A stretch of DNA of 64,000 nt from the NCBI RefSeq assembly GCF_041146795.1, contig NC_135173.1:56844865-56908864 (forward strand), read 5' to 3'. The position numbers were made by a program, and so were the translations under genes. The DNA is from Maylandia zebra. Its lineage: Eukaryota > Chordata > Actinopteri > Cichliformes > Cichlidae. The notes under the pieces are model-generated. The model saw nothing but the letters and a program-made list of their open reading frames with translations. It was not told the DNA's origin and did no database searches. Positions 12,701 through 27,700 of the stretch are shown here, one piece after another; the stretch's first letter is position 1; every line of letters begins with the position of its first letter.

Positions 12701-15700
12701 GACTCCTTCACAACAATCAAAACTGCCATTTTTTAAAACCTTCTAACAAGGGAAATGGCTACACAAAAACCAACACCGTGGTGCTCAGTTGTTTTAGAAA
12801 ACAACCAAAACTGAGTTGAGCCGAGTAAGTATTAGTGGAAAAGGGCCATTACATAACAACAAAATAAATATCTACTAATGGCATTTTCCATTTTCACCCA
12901 GTTGCATTTTTAACCAATGTCGGTCTTCTAATGATCAAATATGACTAAAATGTTTTCCTTTTCAGAACTTTAACTCTTTAAATGTCAGTTTGTTTACAAC
13001 ATGCCATGGTTAATTTTCACTATACTAAATGTGAGGCTGAACATTTTGGGAGAATTACTACAGTTAGTGATAAATCCATAACTAGAATCAGCATTAATTT
13101 GGATGCTTTTTTGTTGTAAGGACTACACAGTACCTTTCCACTGTCATTTGTACATTTCGTATACTTAAATGTACCATTTAGTGCTTTTTTGGTATTACTC
13201 TGCTATTATATCATCATCTTTCAAATATTTTAAGTGTCAGTTTTATGTTGGGCACAGTTTTTCTCAATTCATGTATCTAATTAACATTTGTATATGACAC
13301 TAATGAATGAACAGTCCATATGAATGGTTTATGTTTTTCTCTTAAAGCCAATGGAAGACATCAGCTGTGTGGCTTGGAACAAACAGGTCCAACACATCTT
13401 GGCCTCAGCCAGCCCGGGGGGTCGAGCTTCAGTGTGGGACCTCCGCAAAAATGACCTCATTATCAAAGTTAGCGACCACAGCAACAGAGTACGTTGTCAG
13501 AGAAACCCTCAACATGCTGCATTTTCTCCCAGTCCTTTGGCTCTGTCTACTCAACTTAAACAGTCTAAGATCACTGTTGCGTGTTTCTTTCCAGATGCAT
13601 TGTTCTGGCTTGGCTTGGAACCCAGAGGTGGCCACTCAGCTGGTCTTGGCTTCGGAGGACGACAGGATGCCCGTCATCCAGATGTGGGACTTACGATTTG
13701 CTACCTCTCCTCTCAAGATTCTAGAGCATCACTCAAGGTAAGCACTGATAAATCAGTCTAAATCTAATCTGTTTTATACTTTTTCTTACTGATAACAAGT
13801 CTCCCTAAAGACCAAAGCAGACTAAATGTATCTTTATAACAAGCTTTATCTGCGTATCCAGAGCCCGATATATCATATTCCTTTGATCCATAAGCTAATA
13901 TAATTCTAAGATATAGCAAACACTTGAGCCCACTTACTCTTTCTTGCTGCTGGAATACTCAATGTAGCATCATTGTTAAACTGCTGCCGACTAGTCCATA
14001 AAATACAGTTTCCTCCTGTCTGAGCTATGTTTGCGAAAACCTGCAGTGCTCAGCTGTACCATTAGAACCATTAGACCTTTAAATAGTGTTGATAATGTGG
14101 AATAAAAGATTGTAACTGTGCTCTTTTTCATCTGACGGTTCATTTGACAGGGGTATCCTGGCCATTGCCTGGAGCTTAGCAGATCCTGAGCTGCTTCTGA
14201 GCTGTGGGAAGGATAGCAGGATTTTGTGCTGGAATCCAAACACAGCAGAGGTGAAAATTCTGTGTGTGTGTGTGTATGTTTGTGAACTGACAGTTATCAT
14301 TTCATGATTGCCACTGAGGTTGGAAAGTCATTTTCTTGAATCCTCAGGTTCTGTACGAGTTGCCCACCAGCAGCCAGTGGTGTTTTGACATCCAGTGGTG
14401 TCCCAGAAACCCCGCTGTGTTGTCAGCCGCGGGCTTCGACGGACACATCGACATCTACTCCATCATGGGAGGGAGCAGCCAGGCACAGAGCCAGAGGCAC
14501 GCTGACCAGGTAAGATTAAGTCTCCTGAAATAAAAGTATTGTTTGGGGTTTTTTTGGCATTTCGCCTTTATTGGATAGCAGTAGTGAAGATATCTCCAAA
14601 AGTTGATTCTGTTCATCTGGACGCAGCGTTTTCAGTGGGAGAAACGTTTCGTCACTCATCCAAGTGACTTCTTCAGTCTCAGCTGACTGCAGGTTTCCCC
14701 AATCTTATAAACAGTACATTTGACTGAAACCAGCCCACTGAAAGGACAGTGGGCTGGGAGTGAATAGTGAAGATAGACAGGGAAGCCGAGAGGGAGGGAG
14801 AGTGGGGAAGACACGTAGCAAAAGGCTGCAAGTCAGACTCAAAAGCTCCCAGACTGAGCTAAACCGACGACTGTTAAAGTATTGTTTTAAAAACAACATT
14901 TAAACATTTAAAACAACTATAAGAGTAGCATCATTTATATTAGACTTACAGTTGGGTCCCTGAATATTTGGAAAATGACACAGTTTTTTATAGCAGCTTT
15001 GCCTTTGTACACCACCAGGGGGATTTTAAATAGTCCAGAGCAAACTTTCAGTTTAATGTCAGCTTGAAATTAACCACACTTATCCTTTCTCTCTTTTTTC
15101 AGAGCTGTGAATTATTTCTTTTTGTTCATATTAATTTGTCTACCTCGACTCTGTGTGTTTCTTACAGATTAGCAACTCGTTTGGGAACATGGATCCATTT
15201 GGGACAGGGCAAACATTGCCTCCCCTGCAGCTGCCTCAGACTCCAGCTACTCCAGCTGCAGTCAACCCCCTGAAGAAGCCACCCAAGTGGATTCGCCGAC
15301 CTGTGGGAGCCTCGTTTGCAGTGAGTTCTGTTTCTTTAAGCTTTGATCAAAAGTACGGTGAGACTGCTTTTCTTTTTTTAAGCACACTTGAAATCTTTTT
15401 TGATTTGTTTCCTTTTAGTTTGGTGGGAAGCTGATATCTTTGGAGAATACAAAACCAAACCCCCAGCAGCCTCAGCAGCCCACTTCTCACGTTGTGCACA
15501 TGAGCCAGGTTGTTACAGAAACAGCTTTTCTGAAGCGCTCCGACCAGCTGCAGGCCACTCTGAGTTCAGGTAACTTCGTGGACTTCTGCCAGGAAAAGAT
15601 CGACGTGGCTGAAAATGAGTTTGAAAAAACTGTTTGGTCTTTCCTTAAGGTATGAGGAAGCATTAAAAAACACAATTTTTAATCAATAATGTTTTTGCTG

Positions 15701-18700
15701 AAATTTGTGTGGATAATGCTAATGTGGATGTTATGTGTTTTAAGGTTAATTTTGAAAGTGACATCCGTAGCAAGTACCTGGAACTTCTGGGGTACAACAA
15801 AGAGGAGCTGGCTTTAAAGGTGCGACATGTTATCTGTTCATCTGCATGTGAAATATGATGCTACGCATGTTTTTCAGTTGAACTTGTGATTAATTTATCC
15901 ATTTGTTGTCAGATTTCAGCAGCACTAGAGGAGCAGTCTGCCAATCCCCTGAAGGTAAGCTTGTCAAAGCAGCTAATCTTATATTGTGAATTTTAAAGGA
16001 GTATCTCAGCATTAAATCTCTTTATGGGGTATCAGAGATAAAGGATGCCACTCTGATGTGTGTCCTTTAAAAGTGAATAAAGATGAATGTGACAGTCAAT
16101 AATTAGTGTGATCACCTTTATCCTTTAACATAGCCTGAAGTTTGTTAGCAAGCTTTCTTGTCATTTCTTTAACTGCTCTTAGTAGTTTTTTTCTGTTCTT
16201 AGTTAAGATGATCCCACACTCCGCCAATAATGTTGAGATCTAGGTTCTAGGAATGCCAAACAACACTGATACTGATAGTGTTTTTCTATCCAGGTTTGCT
16301 TTTACTGCACTGGCAGTGTGTTTGGGATCATTGTTATGGTGAAAAATAAAGCTGGTGCAAATCAGATGCTTTCCAGGTGGCATTGCATTGTGAATCAGAA
16401 TCTGATAGTACTTTTCTGTGTTCATAATTCCATCAGTTTTGACAAAATCCCCAGCACCACTCAGTGAAATGCAGGTCTAAACCATAACATATCCTCCTCC
16501 ATGTTTTACAAAGGGCTGTAGACACTCTCTCCTAACCTCCTCTGTACAAATTGATAATGATGTGAGCCAAAGATTTTAAATTCAGTTCTTGTGTAATTTG
16601 GCATACCTCAGCCTTTTCTCCCTGTTTCCCCGCCTTTCTGATGAAGCTTTGTCAAACAGTAGACGGATTAACTGAAGGGCCAGATGTGTCTCTCAGGACC
16701 TGTATCAGGTCTTTGCTGGATTTATTTCTAATTCTTATTAGTTTTTTTAGATCTTCTTCTTTTGTCCTCCACTCTTCAGTTTCCTCAGTCTTTTAAAGGA
16801 TACACTACACACAACCTGTGTAAAAAATACTGTTTTATTCTTGTCAAACTATAATATCTTTGACATTTTTCATAGATTTAACTTAAATATGAAATGGGAA
16901 CAAATGATATGTTTTTGTGATGGGCTGCTAGTAACAAAGTGCATATGCATGTAGACAACACCCTGAATGAAAAGGAAGCAAAAAGTTTTTCTGGTACAAG
17001 GACTGATAATGTGTGAAAAAGCAGCCAATGTCCAAAGACATAGAGAAGCCGGGAGAAGTACTTCTCAAGGCCACTCATTGGAGAGCCAATGAGAGACTTT
17101 TGCACAGTACTGCATGCACAGGAAAGTAGTGGGAAACACACTAACTAGTCAGCTAGCATCCTCCTTCAGATATTTTTATGTCTGTGCTTTCTGAGCTGTG
17201 CTTTCTGAGCAGTCCAGGTTTGAAGTTTTCCTTTGGTGTAAAATTGCTGGAAAAGGACTATTGGCTTGCCACATCAGATTTTCTTATTTAAACAAGCGTC
17301 ATGGAGATTTGTAATTTTTAAGTCTCTCCTGAGACTCAGCCTATTCATTTATGTCCTCTGTAATGGACATTTGTTTTTGGTCTATATCTTTTGACTTAAG
17401 TCCCAGTGTGCTTGAAATAGGACATCCTGGCCTTTACAATTATATCTCATCTGTTTGCTCCAAATAGGCAGGAAATCACCAAAAAGTTAAACTGAAAGAT
17501 ATTTTTCCCCTCAATCCTCACAAACAAAAGCAACTCAAAAAAGTCGAACCCTAATCCAACAAGAACTCCTGCTTTTTCAACTTTGGAATGAAACCTTTCC
17601 AGGCTTTTCCTAGTAGCAAGAAAGAAATATGGATATCAAAACATTATTGACATGATTCTGGCTCATCTGACATTTCATTCTGTGGGTAAAGCAGCAAAAT
17701 TATATCTCAATCGGTGAAGTTAATAACAATTTGTAAAAAAATCATTAAACATAATGTTTGCAGTCTAATGATGAATAGTAGCAGTTTTATACTGGAAAAT
17801 GTATCACTAAACCGCTGTTCAGGTTTCCAGACAAGGACTACACACACAGTGTCACCACTTTCATAGCAGGAAGACTTAGCAGCTCAATAATGTAACATTT
17901 CCTTCAGGTTTTGTTGGACTCCAAAAACTGAACTGAAAGACCGTATCCCATCACGCTCACATTTATCAGGTGCACACAAATGCAACACTACATGCAACAT
18001 TAAACATAATGAAAAGCTGCTACAAGGGTCAGCCTGCCTCTTTAAAAGGATGTAGCTGTTACCTTCTAAAAAACTTCCTATGGTCTTGAAATGTTTGTCT
18101 TTCCATTCCAAGACCATTTCTTAAATGAACAAAGTTTTACATTGATCTAAACTTTTTATTTGCTCCTCACGTGTATTTTCACGACACTGCTATGCTATGC
18201 AGTCCATATTTCACCCCACATTGGTCTCCATTCAACTCAGCCTGTTCTGATCTGTTCGCATTTGTTCACTGACAGAAGAATAAAAAAGTCTGACTGATTG
18301 CTGCTGGCAGTAATTACAGCTTGTCAAAGCCTCAGTTCACGGCGGAAAAGATGTTTGTCTCTGTCTTATGTTTTGCAATATGGGAAGTGTTGTAAGCAAC
18401 AAAGTCATGTTTCAATGCTATAAACTCAACTTCGCTTTTTGACATTACTCAGAGGAAGCTCGACATTTGAAAGTCACAATCACAGCAAAAAAGTGGAAAT
18501 TCTTGAGTCTGCAGTGCCGCACACTTTAGGAAAGCACTCTGTCACACGCGCTTGTATGCACTGCTCACTTTCTGTATAAATGTATTGCAGTGTTTATGCA
18601 TCTGGTTCCACCAGTGACCTCAAATAGGAGCTTTACTCCAGTGCTAAATCTAGTGATTTTGCTTTTGTCTTCATTCTCTGACATATGGAAAATAATATTG

Positions 18701-21700
18701 GTCTGACTTAGGTTCTGATCCCAGTTTGAAATTCACATTTCCCTAAATGTTGATTTAAATCCACTTTTTTTTTTTTTTTTAGCTGAAACCAATTAAATAA
18801 TATATGCCTGACCTGACTGCCCCAGTAAGCTGAATCCATACTGTTTCTGGTGATGCACACATCCCAGCCTCAGCCTGATGTGGCAGATCATATTATGCAG
18901 TTGACTCTGAATCCATCTCCGCCTCTTCTGTTCAGGTGGATGTGCCCGCTCCAGCCACGCTGCAGCCATTAGCAGACCTCAGCTTCATGCCGCCTGCTGA
19001 CACTCCAGAGGCAGCATTTGACATGATTGCTGCTGTAAACCTTCAGCCTGCAGCCATGCTTGATCTCAATTCCACTCCTGAAGCAGAGGATGAGGATACA
19101 GCAGCACCAGCGGCAGATCCAGAAGATGCTCTTCGCAGTGAGCCATATGCAAATTTGGATCAGGTTCTCCCAGAGTTGGAGGTGGATGAGAATGAGAATG
19201 AGGAGGAAGAGGAGGAAGAGATCCCCTTAGATCAGGTACACCTTTGTTTCCCCATTAAAAAGAGCTGAGCAGCAAAGTTACAGGAGTGCAAATTTTTTAG
19301 CTGTTTTCAGTAATGAACTTCAGATAATTTGAGGAGAATCAATACAGCATTATTTCCACAGCTGTCCATGAATTAGTAATAAAATGTGATTAAGATAATA
19401 CATTGTTTAAATTTATAATAGAGAAAACTCAATGAACAAAAAATACTCCAAAATCATTTTGGCTGTAATGTGGAGCTGTCACCAAATATTAAAACAACCT
19501 ATTGGAAACTGATTGAACACTACGGAAAGCTGAAAACACCTGTCTGGGTGTGCATATTTTTTTTATAATTAATGAACCATGTAATCTGATTACTAACACT
19601 GTTTGACTCTTCATGCAGGAATAGATGGATTCTGGGTTGGTTTTAGGCATGCTCAAGGGGTTAGTCCAAACTGAAATATCTCAGAAAAAACTATGAATTG
19701 TTATAAAGTTTGGTACGTATACCCTTGTTGCTATGGCAACATTTACTTGATTGAAATAGCAAAAATTTGGCACAGGTATCCACTGTGCCAGGAAGGTGGA
19801 GGGCTCACTAAAGTTATCATGAGGCTGGCAGTTGTTGTTTTAAATGAAATATCTCAGCATCTTTGGGGTGGCCTGTCATGAAGTTGTTGATCCCATGACT
19901 TTGCATAATCTTACATTTCTGAAATTTACAAAACTAAGGACATTTCAGTGAGTCTCAGCTGCACTTTATAATGCTAGTGAGCAAGTGTTGGCATGGTAAC
20001 CTGCTAAATTATGATTATGAAACTGTACTGTTACTAAGTTTAGCCTCAGGGCCTTTCATTATGTTAGAAAATCTTTAGTATCCTGGAACACTTGAAGGCT
20101 GGAGAAAAGATTGAAGCATCATTACATGTTTCTGTTGTTACAGGAGATGACAGCATCAGTTGATGAGGAGCCCATTCCTGCTGAGACATTAGCCCCTATT
20201 GAGGTCCGAGCTCCAGCTCCAACACCAGCAGGAGGGGTCAATCTCAGCATTAGTCAAGGTAACAGCACTATCAGTGTTTCAACACATTAACTCAGTAATT
20301 TGTTGTTTGCCCTGGGATTTTAACCATCATCAAATTGTAACGGGTATGGATATGTGGCAGGCAGCAAGGCACCAGAGAGTTGAAAAAGAAATCCACTAGG
20401 AAGTGGATTTAAGTGGAAACTTATACTCTTCTGACTCATTATTGCTAGTATTTTCTTCAGTATTAAATGAATCTAGTTAGAGATGTCTGAACTTTTAACA
20501 GCTAAGTCTGCTGCTTTTGAGGATTTACTTTTCTTTCAGTAGAGGAAGAAAAAGCAGCTCTTTATAAAAGAAAAGCTCAGACATACTTTTAAAGCAGACA
20601 GCTGTTATATGATTATAAATTGGTTGAAGGTCTCACACCAGTAAAGACAGAAGCCATTCGAGGAGGGCTTTGTTTGTTGGACATGAAGATGTCACACTTA
20701 TGAAGCTCACACCTGCCACTGGGTTTTTTCCTAAACATAATGGGGTTTTTTATTTCTTGCCAGATGTGGATGGGCTCATCACACAAGCTCTGCTGACTGG
20801 AGACTTTGAGGGAGCTGTGGAGCTTTGTCTCCATGACAACCGATTGGCGGACAGCATCATATTGGCCATTGCTGGAGGGCCAGAACTTTTAGAAAAAACC
20901 CAGAAGAAGTATTTTACAAAATCACACAGCAAGATAACCAAGGTGACAACTGGGGGAAACTTCCTTGAGTGTTTTTTGATTAAGAACGTGTTACTGGTGT
21001 TGTAATTGTGTATTTGTCCTGCAGCTGATCAATGCAGTGGTAATGAAAGACTGGCACGACATCCTGAAGACGTGTGACCTTCAGAACTGGAAGGAGGCTC
21101 TGGCAGCCGTCATGACCTACGCTCAGCCTGAGGAGTTCTCTTCCCTCTGCGGTTAGTTCACATGTATTTTGTTGTTGGATATCAGGGGGTCAATCACCTT
21201 TTTTAAGGTGAAGACTTACTGTTTGAATTCAGTATTTAGATTTTCTTCTCTATCCAGGCATTTTGTAAATTCTATATAAATAAATCTATTTTCTTTACTT
21301 ACATTCAGTCCATCCTGATTTTCAATTTTTTAAGACCTTCTCGGGGACAGACTGGAGGCATCAGAAGATGCTAACCTACAATCCCAAGCCTGTTTGTGCT
21401 ACATCTGTGCTGGCAATGTGGAGAAACTTGTCTCTTGCTGGACCAGAGTGCAGAACGGACACTTTCCTCTCTCACTGCAGGTATAGAAGCTCTGCTGCTC
21501 ATGTTTTGTTTTTTAAATGTGTAGTGGCACATGTTTAGCTGCTTTGTAGGTGGCAGAAACAAGCTTATTAATGCTTTTCCTTTGATTGAACAAATTTGTC
21601 TTTTATCTTTCAGTTTTGTTTCTTCCAGGAATATGTCTGGCTTTTTAGCTGCTAAACACTCCTCTATGTTCACTAGCTCTCTCCAGCTGTGTCTTTCTAC

Positions 21701-24700
21701 TCTTTGTTGATTAGCAGGAATTAAACAGTGGCTTATTAGAGCTTTTACAGTGGGAATGAACCAAAACAATCCTATTTTGAGCTTAGGACAGTCACTACCT
21801 TTCATTTCGTCATTTTGCGTTATATTATGAACAAAAATATTAATTTTACTTTAAATCTGTGTTAACCAATATTTTTTGTATTAGTAATGGCTCAAGTGAT
21901 AAGTCATTGCAAAGAAATTCTGAGGAAAATCTTCACCTAACCCTGCAGTGTCCCTGCATTTCCATTCCAGGACAAAACTATATGCTACCATTCCAGCACC
22001 AAAGAGCACACAGACACAAGTAGCAACTGGCTGGTGAAGACTGTGAAGTGTTTAGCAGCTAAAGAGACAGTTTTCTGGAGACAAAAATAGAAAGCACGTC
22101 CTAAACATGAAGCCAAATTAAAGTAGATAAAGTTGCTGGTTAAGTAAACAGGGAGCTTGTGGATTATGAACTGTTTATAGTTGGCAATAAGCCAATATTT
22201 CTCGAAGTGACCATTGACATATTTAATTAATGACGTTGTCGTGCTCATATATTGTGCCTCTGTGCCTCAGGACCTGGTGGAGAAAGTGGTGGTGCTGCGG
22301 CGTGCAGTAGAGCAGACCCAGCGCTCTGGCCCCGCTGCTATCGGCATCCTGCTAGCTGAGAAGATGAGCCAGTATGCCAACCTGCTGGCCTCCCAGGGCA
22401 GTTTGGCCACTGCCATCACCTATCTGCCTGACAACAGCAACCAGGTATGTACACAGCTGCTGTTTGTTGCACCTGCTCTCTGAAAAGTGTGTGTGTGTGT
22501 GTTTTTTTAATATTTTAATATTTGGGAGTATTTGTCCTTAATGAGATATAAATTTCCATGAATACACTCGGCCTAATCATCCCTGCTGTTTTTCATTGTT
22601 ACTGGTTATAAGTTTGTTTTCATGACCATGAACAGAGTCTATGGTATTAATTAAAAGCATCAGTTTAAACGAAGCATCACTGAACTGGACTGCTCCACCA
22701 TTTTAGTGCTGTTCTTACTTAGGATTACATGTCTGTCTGTGCAGTGCACCTGTACAGGTTGAAATGCTGCTTGCTCACCAAGCTTGTTAGTGTTGCTGTT
22801 AACAGGACTCTAACAGTTTTACATTAATAAAGTTCTTCTCCATGCAAACATCCAGACATTTAAATGACAGTAAATGACCTTTTTCACGTTCAACAATAGA
22901 AATTTAGATTTTTATATAGTCAGTTTATATATTTTTTTTGTCAGTTCTTATATTAAGACATCTGAGGGATTCAATGTGTTGTTAAACCTCTTTACATTGA
23001 CAGGTTTGGTTCATTTAAGGTTAAAGGGGGCTCTATGAGACCCACAATGTGAAATGAGTTTGACATCACAGGTTTGGACCATCAGACCCCAGACAGACAT
23101 GGTCAAATAGAGGGACTTAAGCGAAAAACCTTACTAAGCTCATTTCTTTTTTACTTAAATAACAAATGGAGTTATTTAATTTGTCTGTGTGCAAAGCAAT
23201 AAAAATGTATAATGTTTTTCAGTCTGTTTAGTTTCATAATTCTTAATCTAACCGCATGGGGCGATCGTGGCTCAAGAGTTGGGAGTTCGCCTTGTAATCG
23301 GAAGGTTGCCGGTTCGAGCCCCAGCTTGGACAGTCTCGGTCGTTGTGTCCTTGGATGAGACACTTCACCTGTTGCCTACTGGTGGTGGTCAGAGGGCCCA
23401 GGGTGGCTGTGGCTACAACGTAGCTTGCCATCACCAGTGTGTGAATGGGTGAATGACTGGATATGTAAAGCGCTTTGGGGTCCTTAGGGACTAGTAAAGC
23501 GCTATATAAATACAGGCCATCTTATTTTTTTTTCTTAAATAATAACAGAGGTACCAAACATACAAACAGTAAAAACCATTTTATTCCAGTATTTTTTTGA
23601 TGGCATGCACACTTTTTATTGTGCTCAGTTATTGGAAACTACAGAAGGAAAAAAAAATGAAGTGATCAGTTGAGAAGTATTGCTGTTACTGGTGTTTTTT
23701 GAAATCATTTATTATCATTTAATATGCAATGTAGCTTTCCTGATCAAGAATGACAGGCTCTAACCAGGTCTTTTGCTCCATTCAGGTTGCCATTCAGCAG
23801 CTTCGTGACCGTCTCACTCGGGCTCTTGGGCAGCAGGGGTCGGCTCCTGGAGCTTCAGTGCAAACCCAGAGAGCTCCATCTCAGCTGCCTGCCCCTCGGG
23901 CTCAGCTTCGGCATCCTTACACCCAGGTCCATCCCACCATGGTGCCTCAGCCCACCCCAGCAGCACCAGTCCCCATGCCTACATCCGCCTCCGCCCCAGC
24001 ACAGCCACAGTATTACCAGCCAGTATGTTCCGCAGAGCTGCCACTACATCTCATAACAGTGTTTACACACAGATCTGATTTTCTTGGTTCTTATCTCTCT
24101 ATCATTTACTCTGATTTGCATTTGTTATGATTTTATTGACAAATTTTTTATACAAATGTATAAACTACCCAAGAATAAGATTCTGAAATCCAGCATAAAC
24201 ATACACAGTCTTAACTACACTGTAATAAAAAATTGGATTTAAAAAAGAGATACTACAAGTAAGTGATCGCCACATTTTCCCACATTAATGAAAACAGATG
24301 TATAACCATTTTCATACAATATAATACAATTTCATAGAATATAGTTAACATAGTTTCTTTTCTTGGGAGTTTTGTTTATTCAACAATGTCTGTCTTTAAA
24401 TCTAGGAAATGAGAAGATCTCTCTCTCTTAGCCTTAATTTACAATTCCAGTTCATGTGTGTGGATTAATCTGTTCTTTGATGTGTTCATGTTGAATCTTG
24501 CTTTAAGTTTATATCAGACCTGAGGGCAGACTGGTCTATTTCCTGTTCTTCCTCTAAATTTGACATCTCCACACTTACTAACTACCTGACAAAGTGCTCA
24601 TTTTAATTTCCTGATGTGTTGTAGTCATTTCATCATTTGCCAGTCCATTCTTGCCAGGGTTTAAATGACAAGCTGTGGGTACTTTTATCAGCATCTGGGC

Positions 24701-27700
24701 AATTTTGTTACTGTGTCTAAACTTTCTTTCAGGATGTTGTGTTCTTGTAATTTGAACCTTGGCTCGTATAAAGTCCTCTCTTATGTCCACCCGTCCAATG
24801 TTTGTGCATTGTGGCGTTGTTTGGTGTGTGCTCCCCTCCCATGCTGCGGCCATCATTGGTATGTGCCGTGTGTTTCTGTGTGCTTCAGATGAGGGCAGCC
24901 TCCACTGTCACCTCCTGGAGTAACCAAACTCCCACAGCCCTCCCCAATGTCCCTCCTCCTCTTCAAGTAGGCAGCGCCTCAGACCAGAAGGTATACTGAG
25001 CATTACCGCCCATTCAACCTTGACACACACTTCTTTTTGCAATTTAAAAAGCTTCACTGAGCAGGCCAAAGGTCCACATCCCAAACCTTCCCATGGCTTC
25101 CAACCCTCATTGCTAGCTACCATCACTGAACTTCCTGTTAGTACTTCCGTGGCTACAGTGCATTCAAAAGCTTCATTCAATCTGTTTCTGCTGCCGCCTC
25201 ATAATTAATGTGAATCACTGCATGATTTATAGCTTACTCTTCATGGTTTAAAACAAAATGCATGCCCTTCTGCACAAATTAAGCTTCACTGAAGTGCGGT
25301 TATTGCATCACTTTTATCTGTGAAAGTTCTTTTAACATAAGACTATTCTGCCCTCTAGCAAAACTAAGCTTTATTATAATCACTACATAACTTGCTTTTG
25401 TAGAGCACAGTGTTGATTCTCAGTGGACAGAGGAGGAAGAGTTCAGATTTGTTGTCCCTGCTTTTTCAGGTGGAGCCTTCAAACCCGATGTACGGCATTC
25501 CAGCCTCAGGCACGGCTGCAGCTCCTCCAGTCTCCTCCCCTCCTGCCTACATGTATTCTCATCAGTACCAGCGTAAGTGTTTTCACTTCCAGAACTTAGC
25601 TGTCTATCATGAGGGGCATTGGCTTACGAAAAAAATAGATTTCATTTTAGTAGAACAACCTTGTCTTGCACATTAGGCCCAAATTTATCAATATGTATAT
25701 ATATTTTTTTTTCTGTATTACTACATTAATACACACACATACCCTTGACAATACAATGCACAGTTTGTGCTTCATTTGGTGGTTTCAGTAAGAAACAGTT
25801 TACCAGCTTGCACATTTCAAACACATTTGATACAGTTTTATTCAAGTTTTTTTTTTTTTTACCTAACAAACAGGAATATTCCTACAATATGATCCAGTTA
25901 GATGATCATGGGCTACGAAATTATATTTGTTGATAAAAGTTCATCAAATGGGCTCAATGTAATACCCGTTTTCAACTACAGATACTAGAAATCTAATTAC
26001 TATTTATCTTTATAAGCCCCGAGTCATCTATCTGCAGTTCCGGCCTGTGTACAGACAGTTATCTCTGGGTTACTGAAACCATGAGGAAAACTTCAAAACG
26101 TGATGATTATATAAAAGTTGCTTTTATTGTCTCCTTTCTGTGATTTCTGGCTACAGAAGCTATTATTCATTGATGATGCACACTGAGCTAATTTCATTGA
26201 ACCAAATCAGACCAACATAATGAACACACAAGTTTGAGCTGTGCAGGTTTGATCATTTTTGGCATATTTTAAAGCTGCACTTACAAGAAAAAAAAACTGG
26301 TGTTGAAGCACTGTACTTGTGAACGAGGTTAGGTGGAGCATGCGCTCCTCCTTCAGGCTGCAGTGATGTATGGGGAAATGAATCAACAGTATCTAAATGT
26401 TGTATAAAGGAGACAGGATTCCACCAGTTAATCTATTTGTGTATTCTTTGAAACACTAACAAGTATTTTGCTGTTTAACGCTAATGTCGGATCTCTTCTG
26501 TGCTGTCATACTTAATCTTAGTTACTAACAGGAAGTGAGAATGTTCAGTTTGTATATCTCTTTGTCAAAACATTGAGTACTTCAGCATGCTCTGCACTGT
26601 AACCATCCTGTTGCATGGTGCACTTGGTTTAACATGCAACAGTTTTTTCACTAACAGAACATCCTCTGTGTGACTCCCAGCTTACCCCCAGGTCAACCAG
26701 TACCAGCATGGAGCTGGTGGCATGCCTCTCTTTCAGCCTCTTCAGTACTCCTCTGTTCCTCCTCATCCACCTCCTTCAGTAGAGCCATCCTCCCCTCCTC
26801 AGCCCCCTGGCTTTCTTTCTGAGTACACACAGCCCGTCCAGTCTCAGCCAATATCTTCAGTCTATCCTGGACAGCCTCCCATCAACCAGTGCCTGTCCTC
26901 CTCTCCTCCTTCCCAGCCTCTTTTCTTTCCTAGCTCTTCTTCCTACTCCACTCCTCCGTCCTCTGGAGTTTCTTTCCAGCATGGCGGGCCAGGATCTCCT
27001 GTGTCGTACATGCCTCCTCCACCGAGTGGAGTCTCAGGTACAAAGATAGACAACAAGCTGATCCCCGCCTCTCAGAGAACAGGTCTGCATGCCTCTAATC
27101 ACCCTCACTGTCACTGTGCTCCTTACAAATTCTCTCAGCCTTTAAAACTAGTAGGATTCCAGTTTCCTTTGTTTACCTACACTAACAGTTAATATCATAT
27201 CTAGTTACTAAATGAATTCATTTCATTAGTGTTAACCTGCAGTGCAGGTTATTACATCTTACCTGCTATAATGTGAATAATAACAGACTTTTTCTGGTCA
27301 CTATTAAATTAAATCTTAATTATCAAAGCAATTTGCATTTAAATGGTGCACTGGTTATACAATAGTAAATATGTTTTCTGTTACTGTTTACAAAAAGGGA
27401 ACATATTGGGTGTCTGAAGGTCATTTCTCACAATAAAAGCACTCAGAATGTATTATCCACATAGACAGTAACTTTAAACCCTAAATGGCAGATGTTTATG
27501 TTGTAAATGTAAATCTTACAATACTTACATGTCCCATACAATTATGGGTAGGTTTCATATTTAGCAATGATTTTCAATTTGCTTCTATTTACCTGTGTCA
27601 TCTTAGTATATATGGCAGGAAGGTATGCACAAAAATCAATTAAATAGTACTACAATGGAAATTGAATATGCTTTCTGCATTAAGCTAATATTACACCTAT

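Noticed and set aside
18936-19235. Separate acidic-protein gene
   Set aside because: It is an in-frame 100-codon exon with an acceptor and donor that join sec31a on both sides.
23258-23340. Functional tRNA gene
   Set aside because: A and B boxes are present, but no cloverleaf acceptor stem closes and an L2-like tail follows, so it is a SINE.
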